From JANXLO01 sp038231295 (GTDB lineage Bacteria; Armatimonadota; Chthonomonadetes; Chthonomonadales; Chthonomonadaceae), in the NCBI GenBank assembly GCA_038231295.1, contig JBBRLP010000009.1:11624-75623 (forward strand): DNA of 64,000 nucleotides, in the 5' to 3' direction. How positions within the stretch are numbered: position 1 is the stretch's first letter; each line of letters opens with the position of its first letter. Shown here one piece after another: positions 55,124 through 63,747 of this stretch. The translations under genes were made by a program, and so were the position numbers. The notes under the pieces are model-generated. The model was not told the DNA's origin and ran no database searches. It worked only from the letters and a program-made list of their open reading frames with translations.

Positions 55124-56452
55124 TCATCCGGCAGACGGTGTGCGTCGCCCCGCCATTTCCAGCCAAAGCGCATTCAGGGCCACCGCCGCCGCACAGAGCG
55201 GCGGCAGGCTCAAGGCCACTCGCCAGTCCACGCCCACGTTTACCAGAGCGCCAATCGCCCAGGGAAACAAGGCTACGCCGATATTGCCCGATGCCGAGAT
55301 CGCGCCGAACACCGTGCCAGCCGCCTCCGGGAAGCGTTCGCCGCCCTCCGCCAGAATCACGCTATAGATGCCTCCGAAACACAGCCCGGTCAGCAGCACC
55401 CAGACCATGACCGTGAGCGGCGACTGCATCAAGAGGGTCACGGTCGCGCAGACGGCCCCGGCGGTTGCCAGTCGGCGGCGCAGGGGCAGCAGGGCGATGC
55501 GCCCCAGAAGCCAGCCCGTCCAGAGGCGCCCTGCCGTCATCCCGACCCAGAACAGGCTGACAATCAGTCCCGCCCAGCGCACTCCGCCCGGCAGCCGCAG
55601 ATTGAAATAGGTCGGCATCCACGAGAAGAAACCCACTTCCGCCCCCGCATAAAACATCTGCGCCAGACACAACGCCCCGACGAGCGGCGCAGTCAGTGTG
55701 GCGAGCAGAACCGCAGGGGTGGGAGTCGCCGCCAGACGGTCGGGACGGCGCATCGGCAGCACGATTAGAACGCCCCCCATGACGGCGACGCCCGCAGCCA
55801 GCCCGAAATAGAGAAGCCGCCAGTCGGTTCCCGCCTGCAATAACTGCTGCGCGAGGGCCGGACTTAGGACTGCTCCCACCCCGAACGCCACCTGCATCGA
55901 GTTCAGGACGACCGCCCTGCGCTCCGGGAACAGGTCGGAGAGCGCCGCATTCATCACCGACTGCATCCCCGCGCTGCCCGCCCCTATTAGCGGAGCCGCC
56001 ATCAGCGCCAGTCCGAACGAGGACGCCGCCCCACAGCAGACAAGGCCCAGCGTATAGAGGCCAATAGAGATCAGCAGCACCGGCTTGCGCCCGAAACGGT
56101 CGGAGAGCCAGCCTGTGACCAGAACGCCAATCACCGCCCCCAGAAAACTCGCCGGAAACAGCCGCCCCTTCACCTCCATACCGAGATGAAACGTCCGCCC
56201 GACAGCCGGAAGCAGCACGCCCAATCCACTGATATACATGGCATAGAGCAGATTCAGCACATAGGCGGCGATCAACTGTCCATTGCGCCCTCGCGTCGCT
56301 GTTTCCGTTCCCAATTGCGTCTTCGGCTCGCCGATAACTCTCTCCCTTACCCCGTTTACGCCCGAAGCAGTATACCCGATTCGACTTTCGCCCGTCGAAG
56401 TTTCTGCAGAGCGGAAGAGTGCGAACGATTGCGCGACGACACCGTATATCAT
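55124..56452 (-). CDS. MFS transporter
   Basis: The start is uncertain. ATG 56452 (442 aa) has no clear Shine-Dalgarno; TTG 56314 lies just before the first helix (GQLIAAYVLNLLYAMYISGLG). Twelve transmembrane helices can be traced. Motif A between helices 2 and 3 reads GWLSDRFGRKPVLL, and FPERRAVVLNSMQVAFGVGAVLSPAL matches helix 4-5 in sugar/drug MFS carriers. Direction and substrate are not readable. Divergent from the deaminase gene; longer starts would overlap it. Confidence 0.8.
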   Translation of the reverse strand: MIYGVVAQSFALFRSAETSTGESRIGYTASGVNGVRERVIGEPKTQLGTETATRGRNGQLIAAYVLNLLYAMYISGLGVLLPAVGRTFHLGMEVKGRLFPASFLGAVIGVLVTGWLSDRFGRKPVLLISIGLYTLGLVCCGAASSFGLALMAAPLIGAGSAGMQSVMNAALSDLFPERRAVVLNSMQVAFGVGAVLSPALAQQLLQAGTDWRLLYFGLAAGVAVMGGVLIVLPMRRPDRLAATPTPAVLLATLTAPLVGALCLAQMFYAGAEVGFFSWMPTYFNLRLPGGVRWAGLIVSLFWVGMTAGRLWTGWLLGRIALLPLRRRLATAGAVCATVTLLMQSPLTVMVWVLLTGLCFGGIYSVILAEGGERFPEAAGTVFGAISASGNIGVALFPWAIGALVNVGVDWRVALSLPPLCAAAVALNALWLEMAGRRTPSAG

Positions 56453-56484
56453 TGTGCGGTGATTTAAATAGGGAGAGAGCAGGA

Positions 56485-56496
56485 ATGTTGACATAG
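56485..56496 (+). other. Three-codon open frame (MLT, stop TAG) in frame with the deaminase gene
   Basis: ATG TTG ACA TAG at 56485-56496 is preceded by GGGAGAG at a good distance and is in the same frame as the deaminase ATG at 56515. If the TAG were sense, the protein would start MLT-x-AQKEGLMQAALNEA, which aligns well with the normal N-terminus of TadA-type deaminases. The TAG is thus either a nonsense change or a coupled leader. Confidence 0.55.
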
Positions 56497-56514
56497 GCAC
56501 AGAAAGAGGGGCTG

Positions 56515-57009
56515 ATGCAGGCCGCGCTGAACGAGGCGCAGCACGGTATGGAGGCAGGCGAAGTTCCCATCGGTTGCGTTCTGGCGCGAGGGCAAGGCGA
56601 AGCGTTACACATCGTGGCACGGGAATACAATCGGGTCAACGGGCTTCAGCGCAAGATCGCTCATGCGGAGATTATCGCCTTTGAAAACGCTTCCGGCGAC
56701 GGCCAGACACCGCCCACCCTGCCTCTTGATGCGAAAGACGGCATTCTGGTCTCCACGCTGGAGCCATGCGTGATGTGCCTCGGAGCGGCGATGGAGGCAG
56801 GCATCAAGACGGTGCTGTTCGCCCTGAAAGCGCCTGCCGACAACGGTACACAGCCTGTACGTCCGCCCGAAAGCCCGGAGAGCAGTGCACCGGAGATCGA
56901 AGGCGAAATCCTCGCCCCGGAGAGCCGCAAACTGTTTGAATCCTGGCTCGACCGGAACGCAGATACTCCCCAGGCCGCCTTCGTCAAACAGCTTCTCGCG
57001 TTGACGTGA
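56515..57009 (+). CDS. Cytidine/adenosine deaminase-fold protein (TadA-like)
   Basis: 164 aa from ATG 56515, preceded by GAGGGG. The N-terminus MQAALNEAQHG, then EAGEVPIGCV and zinc motifs H50-A-E52 and P84-C85-V-M-C88, match the TadA / guanine-deaminase group. The downstream part departs from canonical TadA: no GAxGS motif, and LFALKAPADNGT is followed by a Pro/Ser/Glu-rich segment. So a nucleoside or base deaminase other than tRNA-A34 deaminase is possible. Ten codons upstream an in-frame TAG interrupts what looks like the original N-terminus. The remaining protein keeps all zinc ligands, so it may be active. Confidence 0.75.
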   Translation: MQAALNEAQHGMEAGEVPIGCVLARGQGEALHIVAREYNRVNGLQRKIAHAEIIAFENASGDGQTPPTLPLDAKDGILVSTLEPCVMCLGAAMEAGIKTVLFALKAPADNGTQPVRPPESPESSAPEIEGEILAPESRKLFESWLDRNADTPQAAFVKQLLALT

Positions 57010-57025
57010 CACACAGTGTCTGTGG

Positions 57026-59608
57026 CTAGGGAGAGAGCGTAAAGGCGATGTCGTCCACGCTGAAATCGCCGTCCGTGCCGATATTCGAGACCTCGACAGC
57101 GAGGTGATCTGCGGCGGGCGGCAGATCGAAGCCTGCCTCCATTTTCGTCCAGTCCGTATCCGCTTTCAGGAGCAGCTTCGGGCCATACTGAATCAGTTTG
57201 TCCTCACGATCCATGATGCGCGTGATGACTCCGGCGGAAAGGCCGTTCGGACTCATCACCAGATTTTTCACCTTCATCCGAGCGGAGACAACGAGATGTT
57301 TCCAGCCGGGGGAGAGCGGAACCCGGGCAAACGCCTGGAGCGTCCGGTCTTTGAGCGAATGGCCGATATGCAGGACATGACCGCCATTTGCCTCCTGCTC
57401 CAGGGAGACATTGCCGTAGAGTGTCCACTGCCAGCCAACGGGAAAGCCGACCGGATCGAGATGCTCGAAATCGCCCTGCGGTAATACGTTCTGGCCCGCC
57501 GCGAACTTGTCGGTCAGAATCGGCAGCAACGGAGCGTCGGGAGCAGGAGCACCTGCAGGATCGTACCCTGCCCGCCAGCGGGGTTTGCCTGCGGGATAAG
57601 CGCCGAGGTCAGGCGTCGGCTGTGTCTCCAGGAAGGTGGGGGCGCCTTTGCCGATGGCCGTCATTGCCGAAGGAGCAAGCTGATAGCTGCGCTTGCCCCG
57701 GTCGCTATTTGCCGCGTCCACGAAGAGGGTGTCCGCTGCATCGTTGAGATTATGGTCTTTCGCGGCATGGTCGGGTACACCGGTGAAGAGACTGCTGCAC
57801 AGGTTATTCCGCAGAAGCACATCCACATAGCTGCCGCCGTTGGACTGAATGGAGCCGTGTTTTTTCACATCTATGAGCGTGTTGTTGGCTATCAGCACCG
57901 CGTAGGGATGGTTGACCTCAATCGGCAGGGAGACGTTGTAGATCACATTGTGGTCAAAAATATAGCGGGCGGGAGCATTTCCCTCTTTGGGGGCGTAGTC
58001 CAAATAAATCCCGGAGTAGAGGTAACCGCCTTCTATTCCGCCGATGTCGTAGATCACGTTGTGATCCATGCGTACCCATTTGCCATCGTGACCGAACTCG
58101 TGGATAGCCGCGCTGTCGGCGACTTGCAGCACGGCATCGTGAATGATATTGTGATGAATGCGGGCGACTCCGGGGCGATTGAGGTCGGAATTCGTGAGGG
58201 AAGTCGCCTCAATCCCGTCAATGCCGACATTATAGATGGTGTTGTACCCGATCTCGTTGTCGAGGCTGTCGCTGCCGTTGTACTGCGCTCCCGTGCTGAT
58301 TCCGCCGCAGTCCGTGGCGGCATAGACGACATCATGCACCAGATTGTTGATCGCCCGGCAACGGCGTCCGGTAACCACGATGCCACTGCCTGCGCTCCAT
58401 GCCACGACGCTGTTGCGGATTTCACACGCCTCTCCGCTCACGATGATGCCCGAAGACTGCCCCCACTGCGTCTGAATATTACCGCCCTGATCGGTGAAGT
58501 GCGTGACATAGCGGGCGTTCAGCCCATCGAGCAGAATATGCTGTGACGGCCCAACGCCTCCCCGATTGCCCCCATTGCCGATGCCACTCCCCAGCCCTTT
58601 GTCGGTCGTGACCGAACACGCGAACAGATCGAACCCACGCACAGTGATGTAGCTGCGCCCTTTCCCATCCGGGTCGAGCAGAAATCCGTAGTCGCGCTGT
58701 TTCACCTCCACGCGATGCGGTGTGGGGTCGGAGCCGTCGAGCAGACGCAGGTAGAGTCTCTTGTGGAGGCGATCGTGCCAGAACTCGCCCCCGAAGCGCA
58801 GCCCCTCGGCAGTGGGCGGATCGAAAAGGTAGTAGTGGCTGCCCGTGCCGATCTGATAGTCTTTGGAGTAGTCCAGATTGGCTTTGCCGATAGGGCCGGT
58901 GACGGGCGCACGCACGGTGACGGTGTGTGCGGCCTGATTCGTCTCGACCACGACCCCGGTCAGGCCGTCGCCATCCTGCGTATCCGTCGCGCCGCCATTG
59001 CACAGCCAGACCTTCGCGCCTTTCCAGCGTCCGTCCGGCTCGTTGAAGTCCGGGTCATAGAAGGTGGTCTCATAGATGTCGTATTCCGGGCCGGGGGCTT
59101 TCAGCGCGGTCTTGACAGTGCGGGTATTATAGGCGATATGTCCTTCCTGCGGGCGGGTCAGATTGTGATGGGTCTCTTCGGGCCAGCGGGCCAGATTCAC
59201 CATACTCCCGTCCACAAAAACGGCGTTACTTTGATTATTCGCGGAGACGTATTCGGCAGGCCAGTCGGTAAAATAGACTCCGTTCGCCGTCTTCGTCCAG
59301 TGTGTCTTCGTCAAATCCGCGCCGTTGATCTGCGCTCGCTCTTTGCCGTAGGACTGAAAGACGATGGGTTTGCCTGCACTGCCGGAATGGGGAGGCTGCA
59401 CGGTTTCGCGGTAGACACCCGCCCGCACCAGCACTCTGTCTCCGCCCTGAGCGACGACCGCCGCATGACCAATCGTGCGAAACGGCTTTTGAAGGCTACC
59501 GAGGTTTTGATCGGAGCCTCCCGGCGCGACGTAAAAATCCGCCGCATGAGCCACGCCACCAGGAAGCGTAGCGCAGGCCAACAGGAGAACCAGAACGATT
59601 TTTTGCAT
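57026..59608 (-). CDS. Secreted right-handed parallel beta-helix protein with C-terminal CBM-like domain
   Basis: I choose the ATG at 59608 (GAGAGG 9 nt upstream) giving MQKIVLVLLLACATLPGG, a signal peptide cut near AHAAD. DFYVAPGGSDQNLGSLQKPF and AGVYRETVQP are the DUF1565/beta-helix entry motif. The middle (about 330-650) is a ladder of parallel beta-helix turns (IRNSVVAWSAGSGIVVTG, DNEIGYNTIYNVGIDGIEA, IHHNIIHDAVLQVADSAAI). The last 160 residues (GDFEHLDPVGFPVGWQWTLYG) resemble a carbohydrate-binding beta-sandwich. 860 aa. Such proteins are usually polysaccharide lyases or hydrolases; catalytic residues were not identified. Divergent from the GntR/LacI regulator. Confidence 0.82.
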   Translation of the reverse strand: MQKIVLVLLLACATLPGGVAHAADFYVAPGGSDQNLGSLQKPFRTIGHAAVVAQGGDRVLVRAGVYRETVQPPHSGSAGKPIVFQSYGKERAQINGADLTKTHWTKTANGVYFTDWPAEYVSANNQSNAVFVDGSMVNLARWPEETHHNLTRPQEGHIAYNTRTVKTALKAPGPEYDIYETTFYDPDFNEPDGRWKGAKVWLCNGGATDTQDGDGLTGVVVETNQAAHTVTVRAPVTGPIGKANLDYSKDYQIGTGSHYYLFDPPTAEGLRFGGEFWHDRLHKRLYLRLLDGSDPTPHRVEVKQRDYGFLLDPDGKGRSYITVRGFDLFACSVTTDKGLGSGIGNGGNRGGVGPSQHILLDGLNARYVTHFTDQGGNIQTQWGQSSGIIVSGEACEIRNSVVAWSAGSGIVVTGRRCRAINNLVHDVVYAATDCGGISTGAQYNGSDSLDNEIGYNTIYNVGIDGIEATSLTNSDLNRPGVARIHHNIIHDAVLQVADSAAIHEFGHDGKWVRMDHNVIYDIGGIEGGYLYSGIYLDYAPKEGNAPARYIFDHNVIYNVSLPIEVNHPYAVLIANNTLIDVKKHGSIQSNGGSYVDVLLRNNLCSSLFTGVPDHAAKDHNLNDAADTLFVDAANSDRGKRSYQLAPSAMTAIGKGAPTFLETQPTPDLGAYPAGKPRWRAGYDPAGAPAPDAPLLPILTDKFAAGQNVLPQGDFEHLDPVGFPVGWQWTLYGNVSLEQEANGGHVLHIGHSLKDRTLQAFARVPLSPGWKHLVVSARMKVKNLVMSPNGLSAGVITRIMDREDKLIQYGPKLLLKADTDWTKMEAGFDLPPAADHLAVEVSNIGTDGDFSVDDIAFTLSP

Positions 59609-59675
59609 GGATACCATCCTCTCAAAGCGATTGATGCGGCCCTATTCGCATTCTTTTGCGTATCATAACTATATC

Positions 59676-59694
59676 ATATCCGTTTTTCGGATTT
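59676..59694. promoter_or_regulatory. Candidate operator dyad between the regulator and the beta-helix gene
   Basis: ATATCCG-TTTTT-CGGATTT pairs at 6 of 7 positions in the 103-bp divergent intergenic region. A second partial dyad, CGCA-N6-TGCG, lies at 59647-59660. Either could bind the dimeric GntR/LacI protein. Assigning it is inference. Confidence 0.4.
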
Positions 59695-59711
59695 CTGTCA
59701 AGAAGGCAAAT

Positions 59712-60842
59712 ATGGCGACACGTAACGAACTGGAACAGCGTAAAAACCGCCTTAAAACGGCACTGCGGGAAGGCTGTCGGAGCCGCGCTTATGCGCCGGG
59801 GTCTACGCTTCCACCGGTCAAAGAGATGGCGTCCCGCTATGGCATCTCCATCAATGTGGCGCATCAGGCGCTCCGGCAGTTGGCGGAAGAGGGAATACTC
59901 TACTCAGTTCCCGGTGTGGGAACCTTCGCAGGGCGCAAGCAGGCGGAGACTTCGGAATTCTATCTGTGTATGCTCTCCGGCCTGCGTATCGGCACAGAAC
60001 AGGCGATTCAGGCGGGCTTCGAAGCGCGAATCGCGCATCTGGGCGGGGCGTCTCTCGCGCTCACGTTGCCGGACGCGCAGGCAGTCGCAGAGCAGGGAAA
60101 TCTTCCGACGCTTGCGGGAGTCTACGGCGTCACCGGCAATCGAGAAGCGGACTGGTGGTGGGAGCCGGTACAGAGCATTCCGCACGTCTGCTTCGCCGGA
60201 CACGAGGACAATACCCACGCGGACATCGTCTCTTACGACGATCTTCAGGGGGGAGAGCAGGCGGCGGCGCATCTGCTCCAATTGGGACATCGCCGCATTG
60301 CGTTTCTGGGTCTGCATCTCCCTGACAATGTTTCCGGCCCATTGCGATGGTCGGCCCTGCGGGAAGAGGGATGGCGCAAGGCCCTGCTTGCCGCCGGGGA
60401 GAGCACGGAGGGACTGAGTTTTCATCCCGTGCATCAAGTAACTCTCGAGGAGATTCCCGAGACGGCGCGGGGGGTGGCCCGGATGCTGGCGAATCGCCGG
60501 GACGTGACGGCGGTCATCACTGCCAACGACAGAGCGGCGCTCGGCCTGTTCGCGGCCTTGCGGGACGCGCAGGTCACTCGCGCCGACTGGCCCGCTGTGG
60601 TGGGTTTCGACAACCTGCCCCTTTCCGGCGGCTATCTGCTGACCTCACTGCATCTACCCGCCGACGCACTGGGCGCGATGGCGGCGGAACTGCTGTGGGA
60701 GCGGCGGCATGGCGGTCTGAAGGGGCCGGCAGTGCATCGGCAGGTGGAGATGCACCTCTTGCCGCGCCTCTCCTCCCAGCAGGGATGGGCAACGCGGCTT
60801 GCGGACAGCGCCTTGCAGGAACCGCAGGACAGTCTGGCATAG
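59712..60842 (+). CDS. GntR/LacI hybrid transcriptional regulator (AraR-like)
   Basis: 376 aa from ATG 59712 (AAGAAGG upstream). The N-terminal 70 residues are a GntR winged helix (LPPVKEMASRYGISINVAHQ, LAEEGILYSVPGVGTFAG). Residues about 90-360 form a LacI/periplasmic-binding effector domain (GHRRIAFLGL; DVTAVITANDRAALGLFAAL; VVGFDNLPLSGG; LTSLHLPADALGAMAAELL). This is the domain order of AraR, which responds to a sugar. It stands divergent from a secreted beta-helix protein, so it probably controls that gene and itself. Known Armatimonadota and Verrucomicrobiota carry many such regulators. Confidence 0.88.
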   Translation: MATRNELEQRKNRLKTALREGCRSRAYAPGSTLPPVKEMASRYGISINVAHQALRQLAEEGILYSVPGVGTFAGRKQAETSEFYLCMLSGLRIGTEQAIQAGFEARIAHLGGASLALTLPDAQAVAEQGNLPTLAGVYGVTGNREADWWWEPVQSIPHVCFAGHEDNTHADIVSYDDLQGGEQAAAHLLQLGHRRIAFLGLHLPDNVSGPLRWSALREEGWRKALLAAGESTEGLSFHPVHQVTLEEIPETARGVARMLANRRDVTAVITANDRAALGLFAALRDAQVTRADWPAVVGFDNLPLSGGYLLTSLHLPADALGAMAAELLWERRHGGLKGPAVHRQVEMHLLPRLSSQQGWATRLADSALQEPQDSLA

Positions 60843-60956
60843 GTTTTGCTCCGCTTGCACTTGCGCAGGCGATTTAGCCAACAGGGGAACGATTCTTCTT
60901 ACTGTAACGTCGTACAGACAGCCTTAGATTACAGGCCATCGAACGAGGAGATAACC

Positions 60957-61226
60957 ATGAGCGATTTGATCAAATCAGAACCCGAGACTTCCCCAAAACC
61001 CCAGCACCGGGAAGGTCCTATTGCCCGCTCCATCGAGCAGCAGACAGCCAAGCTCCCGTCTGACCTGTTTCTCTGGGCCGCTGTCGGCTCTATCGCCGTC
61101 TCGCTTGCCCTTCAGTTGAAGGGCAAAGAGAAGAGCGCGAACTTCGTCGGACACTGGGCGCCGACTATCCTGATTCTCGGCCTCTACAACAAACTGGTCA
61201 AGTTGCAAGGCTCTGACGGACGTTAA
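60957..61226 (+). CDS. Small membrane protein of unknown function (89 aa)
   Basis: ATG 60957 follows GAGGAG by 6 nt, and a strong terminator follows the stop. The first 45 residues are polar (MSDLIKSEPETSPKPQ). They are followed by hydrophobic LFLWAAVGSIAVSLALQL and, after a basic linker KGKEKSANFV, by WAPTILILGLYNKLV, giving a two-helix hairpin. I do not recognise the family. No partner gene is obvious; it is probably a single-gene unit. Confidence 0.7.
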   Translation: MSDLIKSEPETSPKPQHREGPIARSIEQQTAKLPSDLFLWAAVGSIAVSLALQLKGKEKSANFVGHWAPTILILGLYNKLVKLQGSDGR

Positions 61227-61279
61227 TTTACGCTGCCGTCTTCTCGCGGAAAACTCTGTGGGCTAAGACCAGGCACGGG

Positions 61280-61323
61280 AAACCGGGCCGCCTCTCAGCA
61301 AGAGAGGCGGCCCGGTTTTCGTT
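61280..61323 (+). terminator. Intrinsic terminator after the small membrane protein gene
   Basis: AAACCGGGCCGCCTCTC (61280-61296) pairs with GAGAGGCGGCCCGGTTT (61302-61318) over 17 bp without mismatch, loop AGCAA, followed by TCGTTT. It ends the upstream gene. Confidence 0.85.
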
Positions 61324-61381
61324 TGGGCTGCTTTTGCGCTACACTATTTCCAAGCAACCGAGGCGAGAGGAGACAGGTATA

Positions 61382-62065
61382 ATGGCATCGGAGTACGGGT
61401 TTCTGTTGGGGCGCAACGCGACGCTGGTCTGTCTGGGAGATAGCATTACGCAGGCGGAGGGCGGCTATGTAAAGGTGATGGAGAACCTCATTCATGCGGG
61501 TTATCCGGAGCGCAATGTGCGGGTCGTCAACGCGGGGATCGGCGGACACAAGGCCCCGGATATGCTGGCGCGGCTTGAGCGGGATGTAATCGCACATCGG
61601 CCCAATGTCGTCACGATCAATGTGGGAATCAACGATGTCTGGCACGGTTTTCGAGGCTGGGAGCCGGAGCGGGAATACCCGGAGGGCGACGGTCCCAACG
61701 GGGTTCCGGTGGATGTCTACGAGGCGACGGTAGGGAGGATGGTAGACGCGCTTCGGGAAGGCACCGACGCGGAGATCGTGCTTATTACGCCCACCGTCAT
61801 CGGGGAGGACGTAGACAATCCCGACAACCGGGCGAATGCGAAACTAACGCAGTACGTCGCCGCCATGCAGCGCGTCGCCGCCTACCGGCAGACGCATCTC
61901 GCTCCCGCGCACGACGATTTTATCCAGGCCATTCGCGCCGGACGCTCCGCCAATCCCGACTTCCAGATGACAACCGACGGCGTCCATTTGAACGCCGTCG
62001 GCAATCATGTTCTGGCTCTGACCGTTCTGGCGACGCTTGGCTTTGCCGGTCTCCAGAGCGAATAG
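61382..62065 (+). CDS. SGNH/GDSL-type esterase or hydrolase
   Basis: ATG 61382 follows AGAGGAGACAGG. 227 aa. Block I LVCLGDSITQAEGG carries the catalytic Ser, block II NAGIGGHKAPDML the oxyanion Gly, block III INVGINDVWHGF the Asn, and block V TTDGVHLNAVG the Asp-His pair. No signal peptide, so it acts in the cytosol. Such enzymes deacetylate sugars or cut small esters. It has its own transcription unit after a terminator. Confidence 0.9.
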   Translation: MASEYGFLLGRNATLVCLGDSITQAEGGYVKVMENLIHAGYPERNVRVVNAGIGGHKAPDMLARLERDVIAHRPNVVTINVGINDVWHGFRGWEPEREYPEGDGPNGVPVDVYEATVGRMVDALREGTDAEIVLITPTVIGEDVDNPDNRANAKLTQYVAAMQRVAAYRQTHLAPAHDDFIQAIRAGRSANPDFQMTTDGVHLNAVGNHVLALTVLATLGFAGLQSE

Positions 62066-62073
62066 AGTGTGGG

Positions 62074-62289
62074 TCAGGCAGAGGCCGCCGCGATGACCTC
62101 GCTGACGTAGCCACAGCGTTTGTGGGTTCCGTCGCAGAAGGGCTTCTCCTCCGACTGTCCGCAGCGGCACAGGAAGACGGCCTTGCCCGCCGTGACTTCC
62201 ATCGGCTGATCGTTCGCATCCAGCAGGGTGATCGGGCCTTCAACCATAATCGGGCCATTTCCAATGAGACTAATCGTGACATCCGCCAT
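62074..62289 (-). CDS. CDGSH-type iron-sulfur domain protein
   Basis: 71 aa starting MADVTISLIGNGP at ATG 62289, with GAGGAGAA upstream; a longer frame to 62352 is not needed. FLCRCGQSEEKPFCDGTHK is the CDGSH signature (C-x-C-x2-S-x-n-C-D-G-x-H), which holds a 2Fe-2S cluster by three Cys and one His. Small stand-alone bacterial members are soluble electron or cluster carriers. Its stop is 8 bp from the stop of the convergent SGNH gene. It lies on the same strand 95 bp after the M24 peptidase gene. Confidence 0.92.
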   Translation of the reverse strand: MADVTISLIGNGPIMVEGPITLLDANDQPMEVTAGKAVFLCRCGQSEEKPFCDGTHKRCGYVSEVIAAASA

Positions 62290-62384
62290 AGGGAAGTGTT
62301 CTCCTCGTTGTAAAGTAGTGCGTCCGCCGTTCTCCGGCGAACCGGAACTCATTTCGACGCACAGACCGCGTTTTCCTTGCGCTG

Positions 62385-63500
62385 TTACGCCGGGACGACG
62401 CGCAGTTCGGTGAGGGCGTCGGCGTCGAGGGAGCGGATACCGTCGGCGGTCACAGTGACGATGTTCTCGATGCGGACGCCGAACCGCCCCGGCAGGTAGA
62501 TGCCCGGCTCAACCGAGAAGCACATCCCCGGCTGCAAGGGCTGGTCGTTGCCCTTGACGATATAGGGCGGCTCGTGGGTGGAGAGGCCGATGCCGTGTCC
62601 CGTGCGATGCACGAAGTAGTCGCCGTAGCCCGCTTCGGTAATGACCTTGCGGGCGGCGGCGTCCGTCGCCTCGCCGCTGACACCGGGCCTGCCGAACGCA
62701 CGGGCGGCGAGATGCGCCTGAGACACAATGCTGTAGACGTGCTTCGCGTCGGGGTCGGTCGGTTCGCCAAACGCGACGGTGCGGGTGATGTCGGAGGCGT
62801 AGTTATCGGAGATGCAGCCGATGTCAATGATGACCACATCGCCCTTTTTCAGCGCGGCCTCTCCCGTATGGTGGTGCGGGAGGGCGGCGTTCGCTCCGAA
62901 GCAGATGAGCGGGGAGAAGGAGGGCCGGGAGCCTTCACGCTTGATGGCGGCGAGAATCAGGTCGTGGAACGCAATCTCCGTGATCCCCTCGCGCAGCCAG
63001 CCGAGCGATTCCTCGTAGATGGCATCAATCATGTCGGCAGCACGCTGCATCGCCGTGAGTTCCGCCTCTGTCTTGATCTGGCGCAGAGACGCCATGATCG
63101 CGCCCGCAGACCGGAACGTCGTGCCGGGGCAGAGAGTTTGCAGGGCGAGCAGATGCACACTCAGCAGTTCGTCGTCCACCAGAACCGTACTCTCCATCCC
63201 GATGCCCCATCCTGCCAGCAGTGTCTCCACATCGCCCTGCCAGCCCGTATGGTCTTCCCAGCCGAGAACCTGCGCGATACCTACCGGGGTCTCGCGGGCC
63301 TGCGGCGCGTTCATCTTCGGCACGACGAACGCGGGAGCGCCCTCCGCCGGAACGAACAGCCCCACAAAACGCTCATGCCCGCCCTCGCGCCATCCCGTCA
63401 GATAGCGCATCTGGTCTGTGCCTGCCAGCAGCGTCAGGGCTGCGCCCTCTGCCCGCATCTGCGCCTGCAAACGGGCAATCCGCCCACTATAATCACTCAT
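62385..63500 (-). CDS. M24 metallopeptidase, aminopeptidase P / Xaa-Pro dipeptidase type
   Basis: 371 aa starting MSDYSGRIARLQAQM, with AAAAAGGA upstream. The creatinase N-terminal domain covers about 1-135 (LTLLAGTDQMRYLTGW). The pita-bread catalytic domain follows with the five metal ligands visible: Asp in VIIDIGC, Asp in ASDITRTVAFG, His in HRTGHGIGLSTHE, Glu in FSVEPGIY and Glu in RIENIVTV. It removes N-terminal residues before Pro or splits Xaa-Pro dipeptides. No signal peptide, so cytosolic. A small open frame ends 4 nt before its ATG. Confidence 0.92.
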   Translation of the reverse strand: MSDYSGRIARLQAQMRAEGAALTLLAGTDQMRYLTGWREGGHERFVGLFVPAEGAPAFVVPKMNAPQARETPVGIAQVLGWEDHTGWQGDVETLLAGWGIGMESTVLVDDELLSVHLLALQTLCPGTTFRSAGAIMASLRQIKTEAELTAMQRAADMIDAIYEESLGWLREGITEIAFHDLILAAIKREGSRPSFSPLICFGANAALPHHHTGEAALKKGDVVIIDIGCISDNYASDITRTVAFGEPTDPDAKHVYSIVSQAHLAARAFGRPGVSGEATDAAARKVITEAGYGDYFVHRTGHGIGLSTHEPPYIVKGNDQPLQPGMCFSVEPGIYLPGRFGVRIENIVTVTADGIRSLDADALTELRVVPA

Positions 63501-63504
63501 GAAA

Positions 63505-63747
63505 TCAGTCCTTTTTGCCTATCAGCCGGGTGAGTTTCGCGATGTCACGTTTCTGCACAACCGCTCCCTGCAGGCGATAAGCAGTCGCATGGCGCGTTTC
63601 CAGATGCGATTGCAGCCAGCGGCAGGCCACTTCACTAATGTAGAGTTCGGTGTACAGTTTACTGCCGAACGCTTCCAGTGTATTCCGCTCGATTCTAAGT
63701 TTGTCTCTTTTGAATGCCCACCAGCAGACGGCTGTGATATGTACGAC
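63505..63747 (-). pseudogene. Small uncertain ORF, possibly truncated, ending at the M24 peptidase start
   Basis: An open minus-strand stretch of 80 codons (ending KLTRLIGKKD, stop TGA 63507-63505) has codon use like real genes, but no ATG, GTG or TTG near its 5' end; GTG inside would leave 41 residues. A TAA just upstream follows a frame starting ATG CGA TTT GTC TAT. The product is helical, with SKLYTELYISEVACRWLQS, and matches nothing I know. Its 3' end supplies the Shine-Dalgarno for the peptidase gene. It may be a relic of a gene cut by a stop codon, or chance. Confidence 0.35.
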
